NCBI GenBank assembly: GCA_027625915.1
Contig: JANTQA010000015.1
Span: 5,237,001 to 5,301,000, forward strand
DNA length: 64,000 nucleotides
Direction of reading: 5' to 3'
Source of the DNA: Anaeramoeba flamelloides
Lineage: Eukaryota > Metamonada > Anaeramoebidae
Shown: in pieces, positions 1-10,960 of the stretch
Position numbering within the stretch: position 1 is the first letter of the stretch
How the letters are laid out: every line of letters starts with the position of its first letter
Made by a program: the position numbers and the translations under genes
Notes under the pieces: generated by a model
What the model saw: the letters and a program-made list of their open reading frames with translations, nothing else
The model's database searches: none
What the model was told of the DNA's origin: nothing

Positions 1-487
1 AGATTTCATGGTCAACATATGAGTACAAAAAAGATATAAGTTTCAGGCTATTTTCGAATGAAACTTTTATGAAAATAAAATGAAATTTACTTGTTTTTTT
101 TAATAAAATTATTGGAATGGCCAATTGAGGTTACATGTAAAAACAGAGTAAATTTTTATTCAAAATTTAAGGGTTAAAATAAAAAATTTTGAAAAATAAA
201 TGAAAAATTATAGGAAAAAAATTGGATTCATTGAAATTATTAAGTACCATATTCTGTTGATTGTTTCATAATTTTTATACCAATTTTTCTTTTGTTTATT
301 CTTATTATTTTGAATTTTTAACTTGGAATTTGATTTTAAATATATTAATATTTTATATAGATATTAATTAAGATTTTTTAATAAAAATAAATTGTTAATT
401 GTTTTTGATTGATCATCTTGCTAATTTTTTAATTTAAAAACTATTTTTTTTTTTTTTTTTTGAAATATTTCTTATTATTATTCATAG
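1..487. other. A+T-rich DNA, probably intron of the gene ending at 610
   Basis: No domain is recognisable here. One + frame is open from the window edge to a stop at 81-83 and reads as about 26 ordinary residues, so it could be an exon of the same gene, but nothing confirms it. The stretch from about 84 to 487 is A+T-rich with a long T run and ends in a convincing acceptor (TTATTATTATTCATAG), as an intron should. Confidence 0.35.
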
Positions 488-610
488 AAATATATTGAAC
501 AAACAGGCTTACCACCATACCAAGGATCTTATCGTGATTTTGTTGAATATGAAAAAGTTTTAAAGACGATCCGAAAAAGAGGAACACAAAATAAGAAAAA
601 AACAAAATAA
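488..610 (+). CDS. Terminal exon of an unrecognised gene
   Basis: Immediately after a TTCATAG acceptor comes a 40-codon frame ending in TAA. It starts KYIEQTGLPPYQGSY and ends in a lysine-rich tail (NKKKTK). Its base composition is clearly less A+T-rich than the flanks, and the residues look like a folded stretch followed by a basic C-terminus. I do not recognise the family. The basic tail would suit a nucleic-acid or ribosome-associated protein, but that is a guess. The upstream exons lie in the first 480 bases or outside the window. Confidence 0.55.
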   Translation, partial: KYIEQTGLPPYQGSYRDFVEYEKVLKTIRKRGTQNKKKTK

Positions 611-2214
611 AAAAAAAATCCTTATACTATTTTATTTTTAACATTATCATTAATTATTATCAATTTTTTCCAATTTCAATTTAAAAAGTAAAAATTAAAT
701 AACCCTATATACATTTATAAAACATTAATCCATTTATAAAACAAATCAATACAATTTACACGAATACCAATAAAATATATTCATGGAACTTATCGTTTTT
801 AAAATATGATTACTTTAAAATAAGAAATTATTAAATGATCTTAAAAATAAATATCCACCAAACTCTTTTTTTTTTTTTTTTTTTCTTTTTTCAAAGAATT
901 TTAATTACGTGATTTAACAATAATAATATTTAAAAAACATCCATATTAATTTTGAAATTTTATTTCATTGTTTATTTATTTATTTATTGAGAGAAAGGAG
1001 TAATTTAAGAAAATTTATATTATAATATAAAAAAAGAGAAGAAGGATACTTAAAAAATTATAATAAAAAAAATGTTACATAATTATTGAAAAAGAAATCA
1101 AAGTTATTAACAAAATGAAGGTAGCGAGTCAAGATCTACTTTTAGTAGTTAGTTTTTCAAGAGTATCAAATTTTTTTGTGGAATTTATTGATTTTCTCAT
1201 CAAAATTTAAACTCAAGAAAAGATCTGTTATGTTTTTCTTTTAATTTTTATTTTGTATTAGAAAATTTAGAAATTTTATAAAGAAAAACTGATTTTTTTT
1301 AAAAAAATGAAATTATTTTTGCTAGAATTTTAAAAGAATAAGCTATTTCAATAAAAGTTGGAAAATTTTTGTTAAAATATCTTGAAAAAGTTCAATCCAA
1401 ATAGAAGTATTAAAATATTCAAAATTAATATTTGGAATTTATGATTCTTTTAAATAATTGAATTAATTTTTTTAAAGATGATATTTTTTTAATTTAAAGA
1501 GATGAATGCTATTGATCTCAATTTTATGGTATTTCCAAAAAAATATGATATATATATATTTTTTTTAACATTACAGAGAAAATTCTTTTTGTTAGTAGGA
1601 CAATTAGTAAAATGATAATATGAAATTAATAGATATATTATCACTAACAAAATATGTATCCATTGAATATATTTCAAAATATTCTCATTGAAGTATTTCC
1701 CCAAAATAGTAAAAAAAAATTACTTTAAAAGTAAAGACAACCGGTAATAGAAAATACTATAAAGAAATTAACAATTTATAGTGGAAAAAAAACTATTTAT
1801 AAAACAAAAAATAAAGTTTTATTATTAAATATATACCTATTTTATTTATCAACAAAGCCACAGATGAATAAAACCCAAATAAATTACTAATTTATATCAA
1901 TTAATAACACATTAGAAAAATACTTAAAAAAAATTAAAAAGAAATTCGAGACTCTTGGAGTTTGTACGAATATTCTCAAGTTATAGTTTTTTTTAAATAG
2001 ATTCTATATTTGAAATTTTAGTTTTTTACTTTTTGAATGAAAAAAACCATAGTACTTATTCTAAATTAAAAAAAAATTATTATAACACTTGATATTAAAA
2101 AATATTTTTTGATAATGATCGTCACCTAATATTTTAACACTATGCTCTTGACAAATATATTGAAAAGTAACAAATAAAAATATAACTACTCAATTCTTAT
2201 AAGAAAGTTTATAT
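611..2214. other. Intergenic A+T-rich DNA
   Basis: Both strands were read and no exon-like stretch, RNA gene or clear repeat was seen. Short open frames here are low-complexity and rich in Phe, Ile, Lys and Asn, as expected from A+T-rich DNA. Poly-T and poly-A tracts are frequent. Confidence 0.6.
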
Positions 2215-2760
2215 TATGGGTATATCGAGGGGAGCACCTGTATCACCTGTACAACTTGGATTTATTCATCCTTTTTCAGTATAAATTATAACTATATAGA
2301 AAAAAAAGTTCAGGAAATTACATATAATTTGATTTTGGTGATAGAAGGACCAATATCAGAAATTGATAAAAAATTTATTTCATTTTATTAATTGTCAAGA
2401 ATTTGAAATTAATATAAACACTGCTGTTACACTAAAATCAAATAATAATCCAAAATTGAAGTATCTGGGAATTAGATTAGATAAAAAAAAATAAAATAAA
2501 AACTTTAAACAAGTAAAAGTTAGTTAAAAAAATTATAACTGATTTTTTGATCAAAAAAAATACTAATAGTGTAAAATTACAAATACCCAGATCAATTTAT
2601 ATTGGTTAATTATATAAGGAATTTTTTTATTTAATTATAATAAAAAAATAGATTTTGACAAAATTGATGTTTCGATAAATAAAAAGACAACAAGTTTTTA
2701 AAATATTAGTTATAATCTCCTTCGTAATAATTTCAAAACCAACTAATAACTCGATTAAAT
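2215..2760 (+). mobile_element. Decayed non-LTR (LINE) reverse transcriptase fragment
   Basis: Three pieces typical of LINE reverse transcriptase occur in order. At about 2218-2275 a frame reads GISRGAPVSPVQLGF, matching the RT block usually written G-x-x-Q/R-G-x-P-L-S-P. Near 2330 there is a possible relic of the catalytic block. At 2445-2495 a frame reads NPKLKYLGIRLDKK, matching the K-Y-L-G-I/V block after the palm domain. Pieces farther on (IDFDKIDVSINKK, near 2650) resemble the thumb region. The frame is interrupted by several stops and frame changes, so the copy is dead and old. Neither the endonuclease nor the 5' part was seen. Confidence 0.7.
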
Positions 2761-3166
2761 AAGAATTTCAATCTAAAAGAGTCGATCTAGTCTCAAAAAA
2801 ATCGAAACCCAAAATTTTGAGTTGGTTTCATAAAAATTTAACTTTATCAAAAAAAGAAGAAAATAAACTAAATTTGATAATAAATGGTACAATTTTTATT
2901 TATTTATTTTTATTTTATTTTAATTTTAGACAAAAAAACAAATAATTCGAGTGTTGAGAACTGAATACTAAAATTGTAATTTTTTTATTAGATTCGATAA
3001 CTTCAATTTATAAAAATATTTATTTTCAAAATTTGATTTTTAAGGGTCAACATTTTGAAATGAAGTTTATTAATATGAAATAGTAAAAAAAATGTTATTA
3101 TAGAAAAAATTAATAAATTTTGAAGAAAACTTGTAAATAAATAGTTGATAATGGAAGATCAATAAT

Positions 3167-3704
3167 ATAAACTAAAATACAAAATTTTCCACACAGCTAA
3201 AACGTTCAAAACAATCATAATAATACAATTTCATTGAAATTGGAGATAATTTTGATTTTTGAAAAATATGAAAATCATTTTTTCATCTTTTAGTTTTTAT
3301 TTTGATTTCATTGTTTGAATTATGTAATTTTTTTCGTTGGATCAAAAATTTTCGGCAAGGTTTATATTATGTTAAAGTCAAGTTGTTCCAAATAGAAGAA
3401 TCCAAATAAAATTAGTTGGTAGTATTTAACCTTTGATCGATAAATATTTCCAAATAGAATTTCAACAAATTTACTAATGTATTTTTTTGTTTTGCTCTCT
3501 CCAAAATTTTTGACACACCCATGATTTATTTCTATTGATAATTATTTATCTATTGTTTTTCGAGTATTGTAATTTATAAAAAGGTGTTAACATCTCAATT
3601 AGTGAATGGTTCTAATTTGGTAAATCTTTGAGAAGTGATTAAATAAGTTTTTTTTTTTCACAAATCTAATTTTGGTGTGTTAAAAATTTTGAATTGGGGT
3701 TTAT
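3167..3704 (+). repeat. Family A inverted-terminal-repeat element, copy 1
   Basis: About 540 bp, closely matching 3864-4403 and 60547-61085 on the same strand, and a diverged reversed copy at about 20700-21165. Shared blocks include CACACAGCTAAAACGTT and a long stretch around GAGATAATTTTGATTTTTG. The start (ATAAACTAAAATTC-like) and the reverse complement of the end (ATAAACCCCAATTC) match over roughly 30 bases, so the unit has terminal inverted repeats. It has no coding capacity and is a MITE-like element. Confidence 0.8.
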
Positions 3705-3863
3705 AAAAATTATAAAGTTTAAAAATAATAATAATAAAGAGAAAAAAAAATTTGGTTATAATGTATTAGGGTATCTAGACGTTTTAAATAAATATTTTTG
3801 TTTCTAAAACTCATTAATATTCCAACCAAAACACCTTTTTATTTAAAAAATCTAAAATTTCTA

Positions 3864-4403
3864 TATAAACTAAAATTCCAAAATTTTCCACACAGCTAAA
3901 ACGTTCCAAACAATCACAATAATACAATTTCATTGAAATTGGAGATAATTTTGATTTTTGTAAAATATGAAAATCATTTTTTCATCTTTTAGTTTTTGTT
4001 TTGATTTCATTGTTTGAATTACGTAATTTGTTTCGTTGGATCAAAAATTTTTTGAGCAATTGATATTATGGTTAAAGTCAAGTTGTTCAAAATAGAAGAA
4101 CTCAAATAAAATATGTTGGTAGTATCTAACCTTTGATCGATCAATAATCCTAATAGAATTTCAACATATTTACTAATGTATTTTTTTGTTTTACTCTCTC
4201 CAAAATTTTTGACACACCCTTCATTTATTTGTATTGATAATTATTTATTTATTGTTTTTTGAGTATTGTAATTTATGAAGAAGTGTTAAAATTTCAATTA
4301 GTGAATGGTTCTAATTTGGTAAATCTTCTTGAATTGATTAAATAAGTTTTTTTTCTTCACAAATTGAATTTTGGTGTGTTAAAAATTTTGAATTGGGGTT
4401 TAT
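3864..4403 (+). repeat. Family A element, copy 2
   Basis: Second copy in direct orientation, about 160 bp after copy 1. It is nearly identical to copy 1 in long blocks (for example GAAATTGGAGATAATTTTG), with scattered substitutions. It is followed directly by a short TA microsatellite. The two adjacent copies could be two insertions or one tandem duplication. Confidence 0.8.
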
Positions 4404-4438
4404 ATATATATATATATATATACATAACTAAAACATTA

Positions 4439-5650
4439 TTATTTGTAAAAATTACAAGTATACAATTATAGACTACTTCCAATAAGAAAGTGATTGTTTC
4501 ACTAAAAAGTTTAAGATAGTACTGTAACCCATATCGAAAGATTTGGGGAAATCTTCTAGTAATTTGGCTAAAGTTTGAAAAATTTCTGATCTTCTAATTT
4601 CAAATTGAATTTGGATAAAAATGAAGCATTTTATTAATAAATTCAACTTTAAAAATGACATTTTGAATAATTATACAAGATTTTAACCAATTTTTTGCGA
4701 CATTTTTAATCTTATAAATCCCAAAAGATCGCCGCGCTCAAGGAATTAAAAAATTGGTAAATAAATTTGGTTCAAGGAACACAATTATTCAATCAATAGA
4801 CGGCAAAGAAAAAAGTACTTCAATTTTTCTCATAAAGGTTGGAAATTGAATGATTCCTCTTTCTTTGTTTAAAAAAATACCGAAAATCAAACATTGTTTT
4901 TGGTTTTGTTCCAAAGAAATTAAATTCATTTTTTAAAAAAAATAAAAATATTTCGTCTCTTTTTTTCTTCAAAAAAAAAGAGAAAAAAAAAAATTAATAT
5001 AAGAGGTTTTCAAAATGAGAAAAAAATAAATGATAAATTTCAGAAATTAAATAAAAAAAAATTTTATTTTAAAAAGCCAAGTCAAGAAATTTTAGAGGAA
5101 TGCTCAAAATAGGTTACTATTAAGAATACACAATAGATGCAAGTTTTTTATGTTTGAACACCTTGAGATGATTTTTAACAATTGTGAAATAAAACGGGGG
5201 ATAGAGACTTGAGAAGTTGGACAATCTAGTTTGTCTCTGTAAAATTTAAAACAGGTTTTATACTCAACAATAGAAAAAATATAAAATTTTACTTCAATGT
5301 TTTCAATAACCCCATTGAGAGAAATAGAAGCTTGGAAGAACAAATTATTCAAAATACCTTTAAAAAACAACGGATTAGTTGTTTCTTTGTTTTAGCTTGT
5401 TTGTTTATTGATGCGTAGAGTTAGGTCAAAAGTTCAAAAAATAAATAGCATCTCTTATTGTTTCACTTGTTAAAAAATTACCTTGTTATATTTCCTCGTT
5501 TTGGATCGACTTCAAGAATAACAATATGATATTGTTATTGTACTTAGATTATATACATCGTCATTCTCCAAACCCCACAATATCATCTAATATCGCTTGA
5601 AACAAAATCATATTTCTCGTTCTTCCAGCCTAAAATCATAACATAACAAA
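4439..5650 (-). repeat. Left arm of a 1.2-kb inverted pair (partner 40385-41631)
   Basis: Read in reverse complement this segment aligns end to end with 40385-41631, with many substitutions and indels. Anchors include GATCGCCGCGC at about 4730 against GCGCGGCGATC at about 41327, the GGTTCCTTGAACCAAAT block, and GGCTGGAAGAACG against GTCTGGAAGAACG at the far ends. On the minus strand 5370-5104 has an 88-codon open frame containing CSNIKNLHLLCILN, which reads like a leucine-rich repeat. The partner keeps a matching but interrupted KTLHLLCVLN. This suggests a decayed protein-coding gene family or the body of an old transposon; the family is not recognised. Confidence 0.7.
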
Positions 5651-6637
5651 GTGATTGTTTACAAACGAAACGAATAAACAACAATATGTATTTTCACAAT
5701 AACCGTTTTACTCATGTTCATTTTCTAAAAATCCAATTATATTGAAAAAAATTGGAAACTTGAAAAAAAAACTTGATATTTTAATTTTTTATTCAACTTA
5801 TTATCATTTTTATGATCCATCAACAAGTTTATTCGAAATTATTTAGATGGCCTGATTTGTAAAATTACCAGAAAATTATTTTTTCCAAAATGTGATAATT
5901 ATCACAGGAATAAAATATCTATTTTTGATATAATTTTTGTTTTCTTTTTAAAAATATCATTAAATTAGTAATAAAAATATTCGAATATTATTATGCGATT
6001 AATTATTTTATCAAGATATTTGGCAATTATTATGGTATATAGATAATAATCGAGCTTTTATCAAGAATATCGTAATTTATTTTTATTATCATCATGATAT
6101 TACATATTATTGAGATTTTAAACATAATTGCGGATTTTGAAACTTGATCGTGGGTTGAAAAAGATATCTACAAATCCACTATTTATCTTTTTAAGGATCC
6201 TATTGAAACCCTTTTCAACACACCCTTTTAAGATGCCTATAACAATATGATCAAATCAAACAACAGAATAATGTAAATTACAACCCACATATAATTTTAC
6301 TTTTAAGGATTTTATCCATCTTTTCAAGAAAATATTCAAATTGAATTTATGAAATAAAAAAAAATAGAAAAAAATTATTTTTTATAATAATTATTTACAT
6401 CACAAAATAATTTTATAAATTAATTCTTAAGTTGGTGATTAATATTTAAATATTAAATAACTTGGAATATTAAACAAAAAGATAATTGATTTTTTTTTTT
6501 TTTTATGATTTGAAGAAAAAGAGAAATTTTGGATCGAAATAATAATTCCAATAAGCCAATAATAATAAATGGCATTACTCAATTACAATAATTTCCAAAA
6601 TACGAATAAACAATTGAAACACAATCAAACAAAATTG
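5651..6637. other. Intergenic DNA downstream of the DHHC gene
   Basis: No exon or RNA gene was seen. ATCATGATATT-type palindromic words recur around 5930-6100. The last few hundred bases would be the 3' flank of the minus-strand DHHC gene. Confidence 0.5.
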
Positions 6638-7861
6638 TTATTTCTCAAGTTTTTCATTTCTCCGATCCAAATGATTCGTTATTGGTAGAAACCATAATAG
6701 ATAATTATTTCCTAAAACCTGCTTTACATTATTAAGAATTCCTTTGTTATATCTGTTGAGTTTACTTTTGTTTCTCGAATACTTGGAGTCTTCTATTGAT
6801 GTTTGGTTATGTAAAATAAGGTTTGTATGGAAATAAACAAAGGGAAGCAAAACCATTATAAAGGAGGCAGAAATAATAAGAGAAAAAATCATTCCAATGA
6901 TAAAAAAGGCATTTGAATCCTCAAGCTTGTCTTGCATGGTGAAGAGCGACCAAACGATTAAGGCGGTGGTTGCTATTGCATCGAGAAGCGCATACAGAAT
7001 AAAGAGATAAAAATATTTGTAATTATATTTTCCGATACAATTTGAGACCAAGCCACAATGGTGATCTTGCTTGAGTACACATTTCTTACAAATGTGGCAA
7101 TGGTGGGCACGTGGCGGCTTGTATCGGTTACAAAATTTGCAATAGTTCCTTCTTCTTTTTCTTTTTCTTTTCCTCTCTCTTTTTCTTTGATCTTTTTTCT
7201 TTGCTTTTGTATTTGGATTCTTATTTTCATTTTTCTCTTCATCATCATCATCGTTCCTTCCCGTGTTTTGGATTTCGATCTCATTTAAATTTTCAATTCC
7301 ATTCAACAAATCAGCATTTTCTGTTTGGAAATACGAATTAAAAAGGGCCTTTTTGCCGTTTGGATCTTTAAACGTCGACTGGTAAAGGTTAAATAAATAA
7401 TTAGCATTTAGCCAAATTAAAGTAATTGTCGCCAAAAATCGAAAAAAAGATGCTTTCAACATAAGCAAAGCTATTATCGAGCATGGGAAAATAAGAATCG
7501 CGATCGTTGCCAAAGCACAAGGAGGGCAATACTTTGTCGCAGTTTTTGTTCTGTTGACCCCACAAATGGGGATACAGCATTCAAAACAATTTTCTTCTTC
7601 TTCCATTTTGTTTTCTGGATCAAAATCGTCAGAGTCTTCTGTTGTTTCTTCGCTTGAGGTGTGCTCTGGTTTTTTTTGTAATTGTGATTCGTTATAGTCA
7701 CCCATTAATGCGTCTTGCTCTGACGCAATCCGAGATTGTTGTTCGCTAAAATAAACACCTAGTTCAAGATCTTGTTCATTTAAATTTGGATCTGTTGATT
7801 CAATGTTATACATCCACAAACAAAGAATTGAAAGATAAAAAAAAATAAAAAAAAATCTCAA
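6638..7861 (-). CDS. DHHC-type protein S-palmitoyltransferase
   Basis: A 407-residue single-exon protein that should attach palmitate to cysteines of substrate proteins at Golgi, ER or plasma membrane. The cysteine-rich domain (about 240-278) shows CKFC, KPPRAHHC, C-x2-C spacing and the catalytic DHHC at 266-269, followed by NCIG at 274-277. Four membrane segments are visible (about 117-135, 140-160, 282-305, 318-342), with the DHHC domain between the second and third as the family requires. TSIE at 354-357 is a TTxE-like motif, and YNKGILNNVKQVLG near 371-384 followed by WFLP matches the PaCCT region. Oddities: the usual DHHC-PW is DHHC-GL; there is a hydrophobic N-terminal segment (1-18), an acidic low-complexity stretch, and a KRKRKRRR run just before the zinc-binding domain. 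The start is the first Met of the frame. Substrates cannot be inferred. Confidence 0.93.
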   Translation of the reverse strand: MRFFFIFFYLSILCLWMYNIESTDPNLNEQDLELGVYFSEQQSRIASEQDALMGDYNESQLQKKPEHTSSEETTEDSDDFDPENKMEEEENCFECCIPICGVNRTKTATKYCPPCALATIAILIFPCSIIALLMLKASFFRFLATITLIWLNANYLFNLYQSTFKDPNGKKALFNSYFQTENADLLNGIENLNEIEIQNTGRNDDDDEEKNENKNPNTKAKKKDQRKRERKRKRKRRRNYCKFCNRYKPPRAHHCHICKKCVLKQDHHCGLVSNCIGKYNYKYFYLFILYALLDAIATTALIVWSLFTMQDKLEDSNAFFIIGMIFSLIISASFIMVLLPFVYFHTNLILHNQTSIEDSKYSRNKSKLNRYNKGILNNVKQVLGNNYLLWFLPITNHLDRRNEKLEK

Positions 7862-9148
7862 AATCTATCACTACAAAAATTTTCGCTGACTTTTGTCAAT
7901 CTTGAAGTCTTTTGGACCTCACTAAGACTATAAGATAATCTAAAAACCTTTCGGGAATGTTCCAACAATTTTTAAAGCGGAGGGACATTGTAACGGTCTC
8001 AAAGTGTTTGAAACTTTGAAAACGACTTAAAGATTTATAAAAGTTATGAGATTTTTTGTGGTGTTCTTTCGTTGTTACCCAATTTTACCCCCTCTTTGTG
8101 TTTATTGACAAATATCTCAACTTAAGTCTTTGTAACTATTTTAATTTCAAAGATAGGTTTAGAAAACGTTTTTTTCCAAGAATTGTTTTTGGCAAATTCT
8201 ATACTTTGGTGAAAATAATTTTACGGATTTGTTCTTAGTTGAATTCAATTATTAAGCTTTCAAAAGAGTTTGTTAGATAAATATTCCAAAGATCAACAAA
8301 TTTTCCCAAATTTATTTAAATTTAATCCAATAAAATCGTCTTCAAGCAAGAGTCTAAAAATTTAAAAATTGAAAATGAACAAAAAATATTGTGACATTAA
8401 AGGTATTGAAGATCCTCAATTTTCGACTGATTTTTTTTGTCCGAGTACAATTCTTCTTTCATGGGAGAATATACAATTTGGACTATTTTGTCAAAATGAA
8501 ACATTTCTCTCTGTCCTCCACAACAAGACAATTTCTTCTCTTAGGCTTGACTCTGTGTTCATTTGATATTGATTAAAAAATTCAAAAAAAAAAAAAAGAA
8601 AACAAAAAGGATTTTGTTCATTGAACATTTTGTTCTTTGCTTTTAAGGAGAACAAAATTCTGATTTTACTTGGCCTTTCAAAGAAAAAATTGTTACAGTT
8701 AGATTGCTATCCACCTTCTTGTTGTGAAAATGTAACAATTTTTTTTTTAAAAATGTACAAAGTCTAATAAAAATTTTAGATCACACAAACAAAAGAAAGG
8801 GGTTTTTAAGATTACTTTCTTAGGGTTGTTTTTTTTTGAAGCTAACTCAACTACAAATTGAGAAATTTAAATTCCAATAAAAGAAAAAAATTTTAAACAC
8901 AAATAAAAAGGTTCTGTTATTTTTTTTGATGATTATTGTTTCTTATTATGTTTTAATTTAATTTTTCAATTGGAATTTTAAATTAATAGAATTTTTGAAA
9001 AACGTATTAAGGGACAAAGAAGTTCCAAAAAGTAAAAAACTTTCAAAGTGAAACTTTTTTTTCTGAAACAATAAAGTAGTGGTTATTTTAGTTCAATAAC
9101 ATGAAATTAATTAGATAGATAAAAAAAGTTTTTTTTTGTTGGTACACT
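7862..9148. other. Upstream flank of the DHHC gene; no clear gene
   Basis: Around 7880-8230 and 8370-8560 base composition is less A+T-rich than usual. A 65-codon + frame at 8369-8566 (MKMNKKYCDIKGIEDPQ at its start) reads like real protein, but no splice partner or family was found. The first 100 bases upstream of 7861 presumably hold the DHHC promoter and leader. Nothing else was recognised. Confidence 0.4.
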
Positions 9149-9319
9149 TTAGTCGTTCTCGGTTTGCACTTGATAGTTGTTTTGTAATTTGCTTGGTAAC
9201 TCCTTTTTCTTTTCAACTGGTTCTTGTTTGTAGTTGAGTTGGATGTTATTTTCTTGCATTGCTTTTTTTATTTTTGGATCACTAAAGAAATCAGCAGAAT
9301 CGATTCTATCACTTGATTT
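9149..9319 (-). CDS. Possible terminal exon of a small unrecognised gene
   Basis: After an AAAAAG acceptor-like site the minus strand encodes a charged, non-repetitive stretch beginning KSSDRIDSADFFSDPKIKK and ending QTEND with a TAA. Residue use (Asp, Glu, Gln, Pro) is unlike random A+T-rich frames. Upstream on the same strand, a short frame starting MSRFDPKTNRSQLS lies at about 9505-9360 and another starting MSTELFFSPISSERK at about 9735, which may be earlier exons. Splicing phases could not be made to agree over all three pieces. The family is not recognised. Confidence 0.3.
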   Translation of the reverse strand, partial: KSSDRIDSADFFSDPKIKKAMQENNIQLNYKQEPVEKKKELPSKLQNNYQVQTEND

Positions 9320-10336
9320 CTTTTTGAAATTTAAGAAGAGCAAAAACAATAAAAAAGAATAAAAAAAACAAATTGAGATCGGAGTTGCATCACAAGAAGA
9401 ACAAAAGGTTTGAAAAAGATTTGTACTTTTTTTTTAAGAAGATTGTTTTTTGGTATATTTTTGTTCGAAAGTTGAGATCGGTTGGTTTTTGGATCAAAGC
9501 GGCTCATAAAATAAATTCTTGGTTAAATTCAAAAAGAAAAAAATATGACAATTTTTTTCCGACTATTTGACAAACAAATTATCAATTTTTGTAAAGGCTC
9601 AGATCATTTTAAGGACTACGTTTCCAACCCTGGATGTGTTGAGTTATTGTGTTCTTTTACAGTCATTTCTCAAGAAGAATTTTCGTTCTGAAGAAATTGG
9701 ACTAAAAAATAATTCTGTTGACATTTTGAACAAAAATAAACAAAAAAAATTACCTGAGAGATTTTTGATTGAAAATTTTTAATTTTTTTTAAAAATTTTG
9801 GGATTTTCAAGTACTTTTTTAACTTTTGAAATCATTTCAAACTTGAAAACATTTCAAACTTATAAAAGTAACTGTAAATAATCAAAATATAGATCATCTT
9901 GTGAAATTTTTTGTGTTTATCGATTTGAAATCGAAGTTATGAAATTTTAAAAATCAAATTTTTGTTTGGATCGATAAAAGGGTAAAATGGTGGTCTGGGA
10001 ACGAAAATTTGGATAAATTAATTCAATTTTTATTTTGAAAATATTCTGAATCATTTCTGGTTGCACTGGACTTTTCTTTAGAAATAAACGAAAAAATTGA
10101 ACAATATATTTATTTTTCAAAGATCAAACAAAAATATTTTGATGAAAATATCTGATCAAAATTTATTAATCTTGATCTTTTGATTTCCCAACAAAGATTT
10201 TTTTAATTTTTTTTTTTATTTTAAAAAATAATGGAACAAACTCTATCTATATACTCATTTTTCTAAAAAGAAAATGTAAAAAAAAAATTATTGTAATTTA
10301 AAAATGAAATTTTTATATATCTTAATCCTCCTTAGA

Positions 10337-10400
10337 ATTTTTTTAATTTGAAAGAATTGAGTAAAATAGTGGATTTTATTCAATTCTTTCAAATTAAAAA
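10337..10400. repeat. Perfect 22-bp inverted repeat (hairpin)
   Basis: The left arm contains AATTTGAAAGAATTGA and the right arm TCAATTCTTTCAAATT, paired without mismatch across about 22 bp including flanking A/T runs, with a 19-nt loop. The words resemble the ends of family B elements (compare CTCAATTCTTTTAAAT near 48165), so this may be a collapsed or foldback remnant of that family. Confidence 0.7.
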
Positions 10401-10681
10401 AAAATAATTAAATAAAAAAAATAACAACAAACAATATCTAAAACGGGTAGGCTCAACTTCATTTTTTGAATTAAAAAATTTCACAAATGAACTCAACAGA
10501 TATTAACATGTTTTTATTTTGTAATAAATTAAAAACAAAATTCTGAAACTTATGTAAAACTCATTCTAATCTAAAAATTATTGAAGATATTAATCATTTT
10601 CTTTGAGACTTAATATACCATGGGAAAAATTAAAAAATTTGTATTAAAGAATTATTTCAGCTAAACACAATCAATAAACAA

Positions 10682-10960
10682 AAATAATAAGAATAGTATC
10701 TTTGATATTATTTAAAACAAAAATTCATTCCTTATCTTATCATTGATTAATGATAAAAAAAAAATTATTCCACTTTATTGATATTTCTAAAAAAAAAATT
10801 AACAATTAAGGAAAAGTACTGCCAAGTGACGTAGAGTACCATCAAGTACCTAGCCTTTCTTGAGGTTTTCTGTTTTAGTTATTAAATCTATCGATTTTCC
10901 AAAGAAACAGAAAACTCAAGAAAACCTAACGGCGGTTTTCCAGAATTTATTAGAATAGAG
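10682..10960 (+). repeat. Family B element, copy 1
   Basis: Shares, in the same order as 47783-48150, a stretch around AATAATATCTTTGATATT, a TTAATGATAAA block, the G+C-rich word GACGTAGAGTACC, a CTTGAGGTTTTCTGTT block, and AAACCTAACGGCGGTTTTCC. Reverse-oriented copies occur at 37290-37640 and 54262-54420. The interior repeats the same words in both orientations, so the element is partly palindromic. It is non-coding and MITE-like. Confidence 0.7.

Noticed and set aside
6973-7341. Other-frame readings across the DHHC gene
   Set aside because: They overlap the well-supported palmitoyltransferase frame and contain only low-complexity translation.
8369-8566. 65-codon plus-strand frame starting MKMNKKYCDIKGIEDPQ
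   Set aside because: It reads like protein but has no recognisable domain, no neighbouring exon in phase and no repeat copy. Mentioned only in the regional entry.
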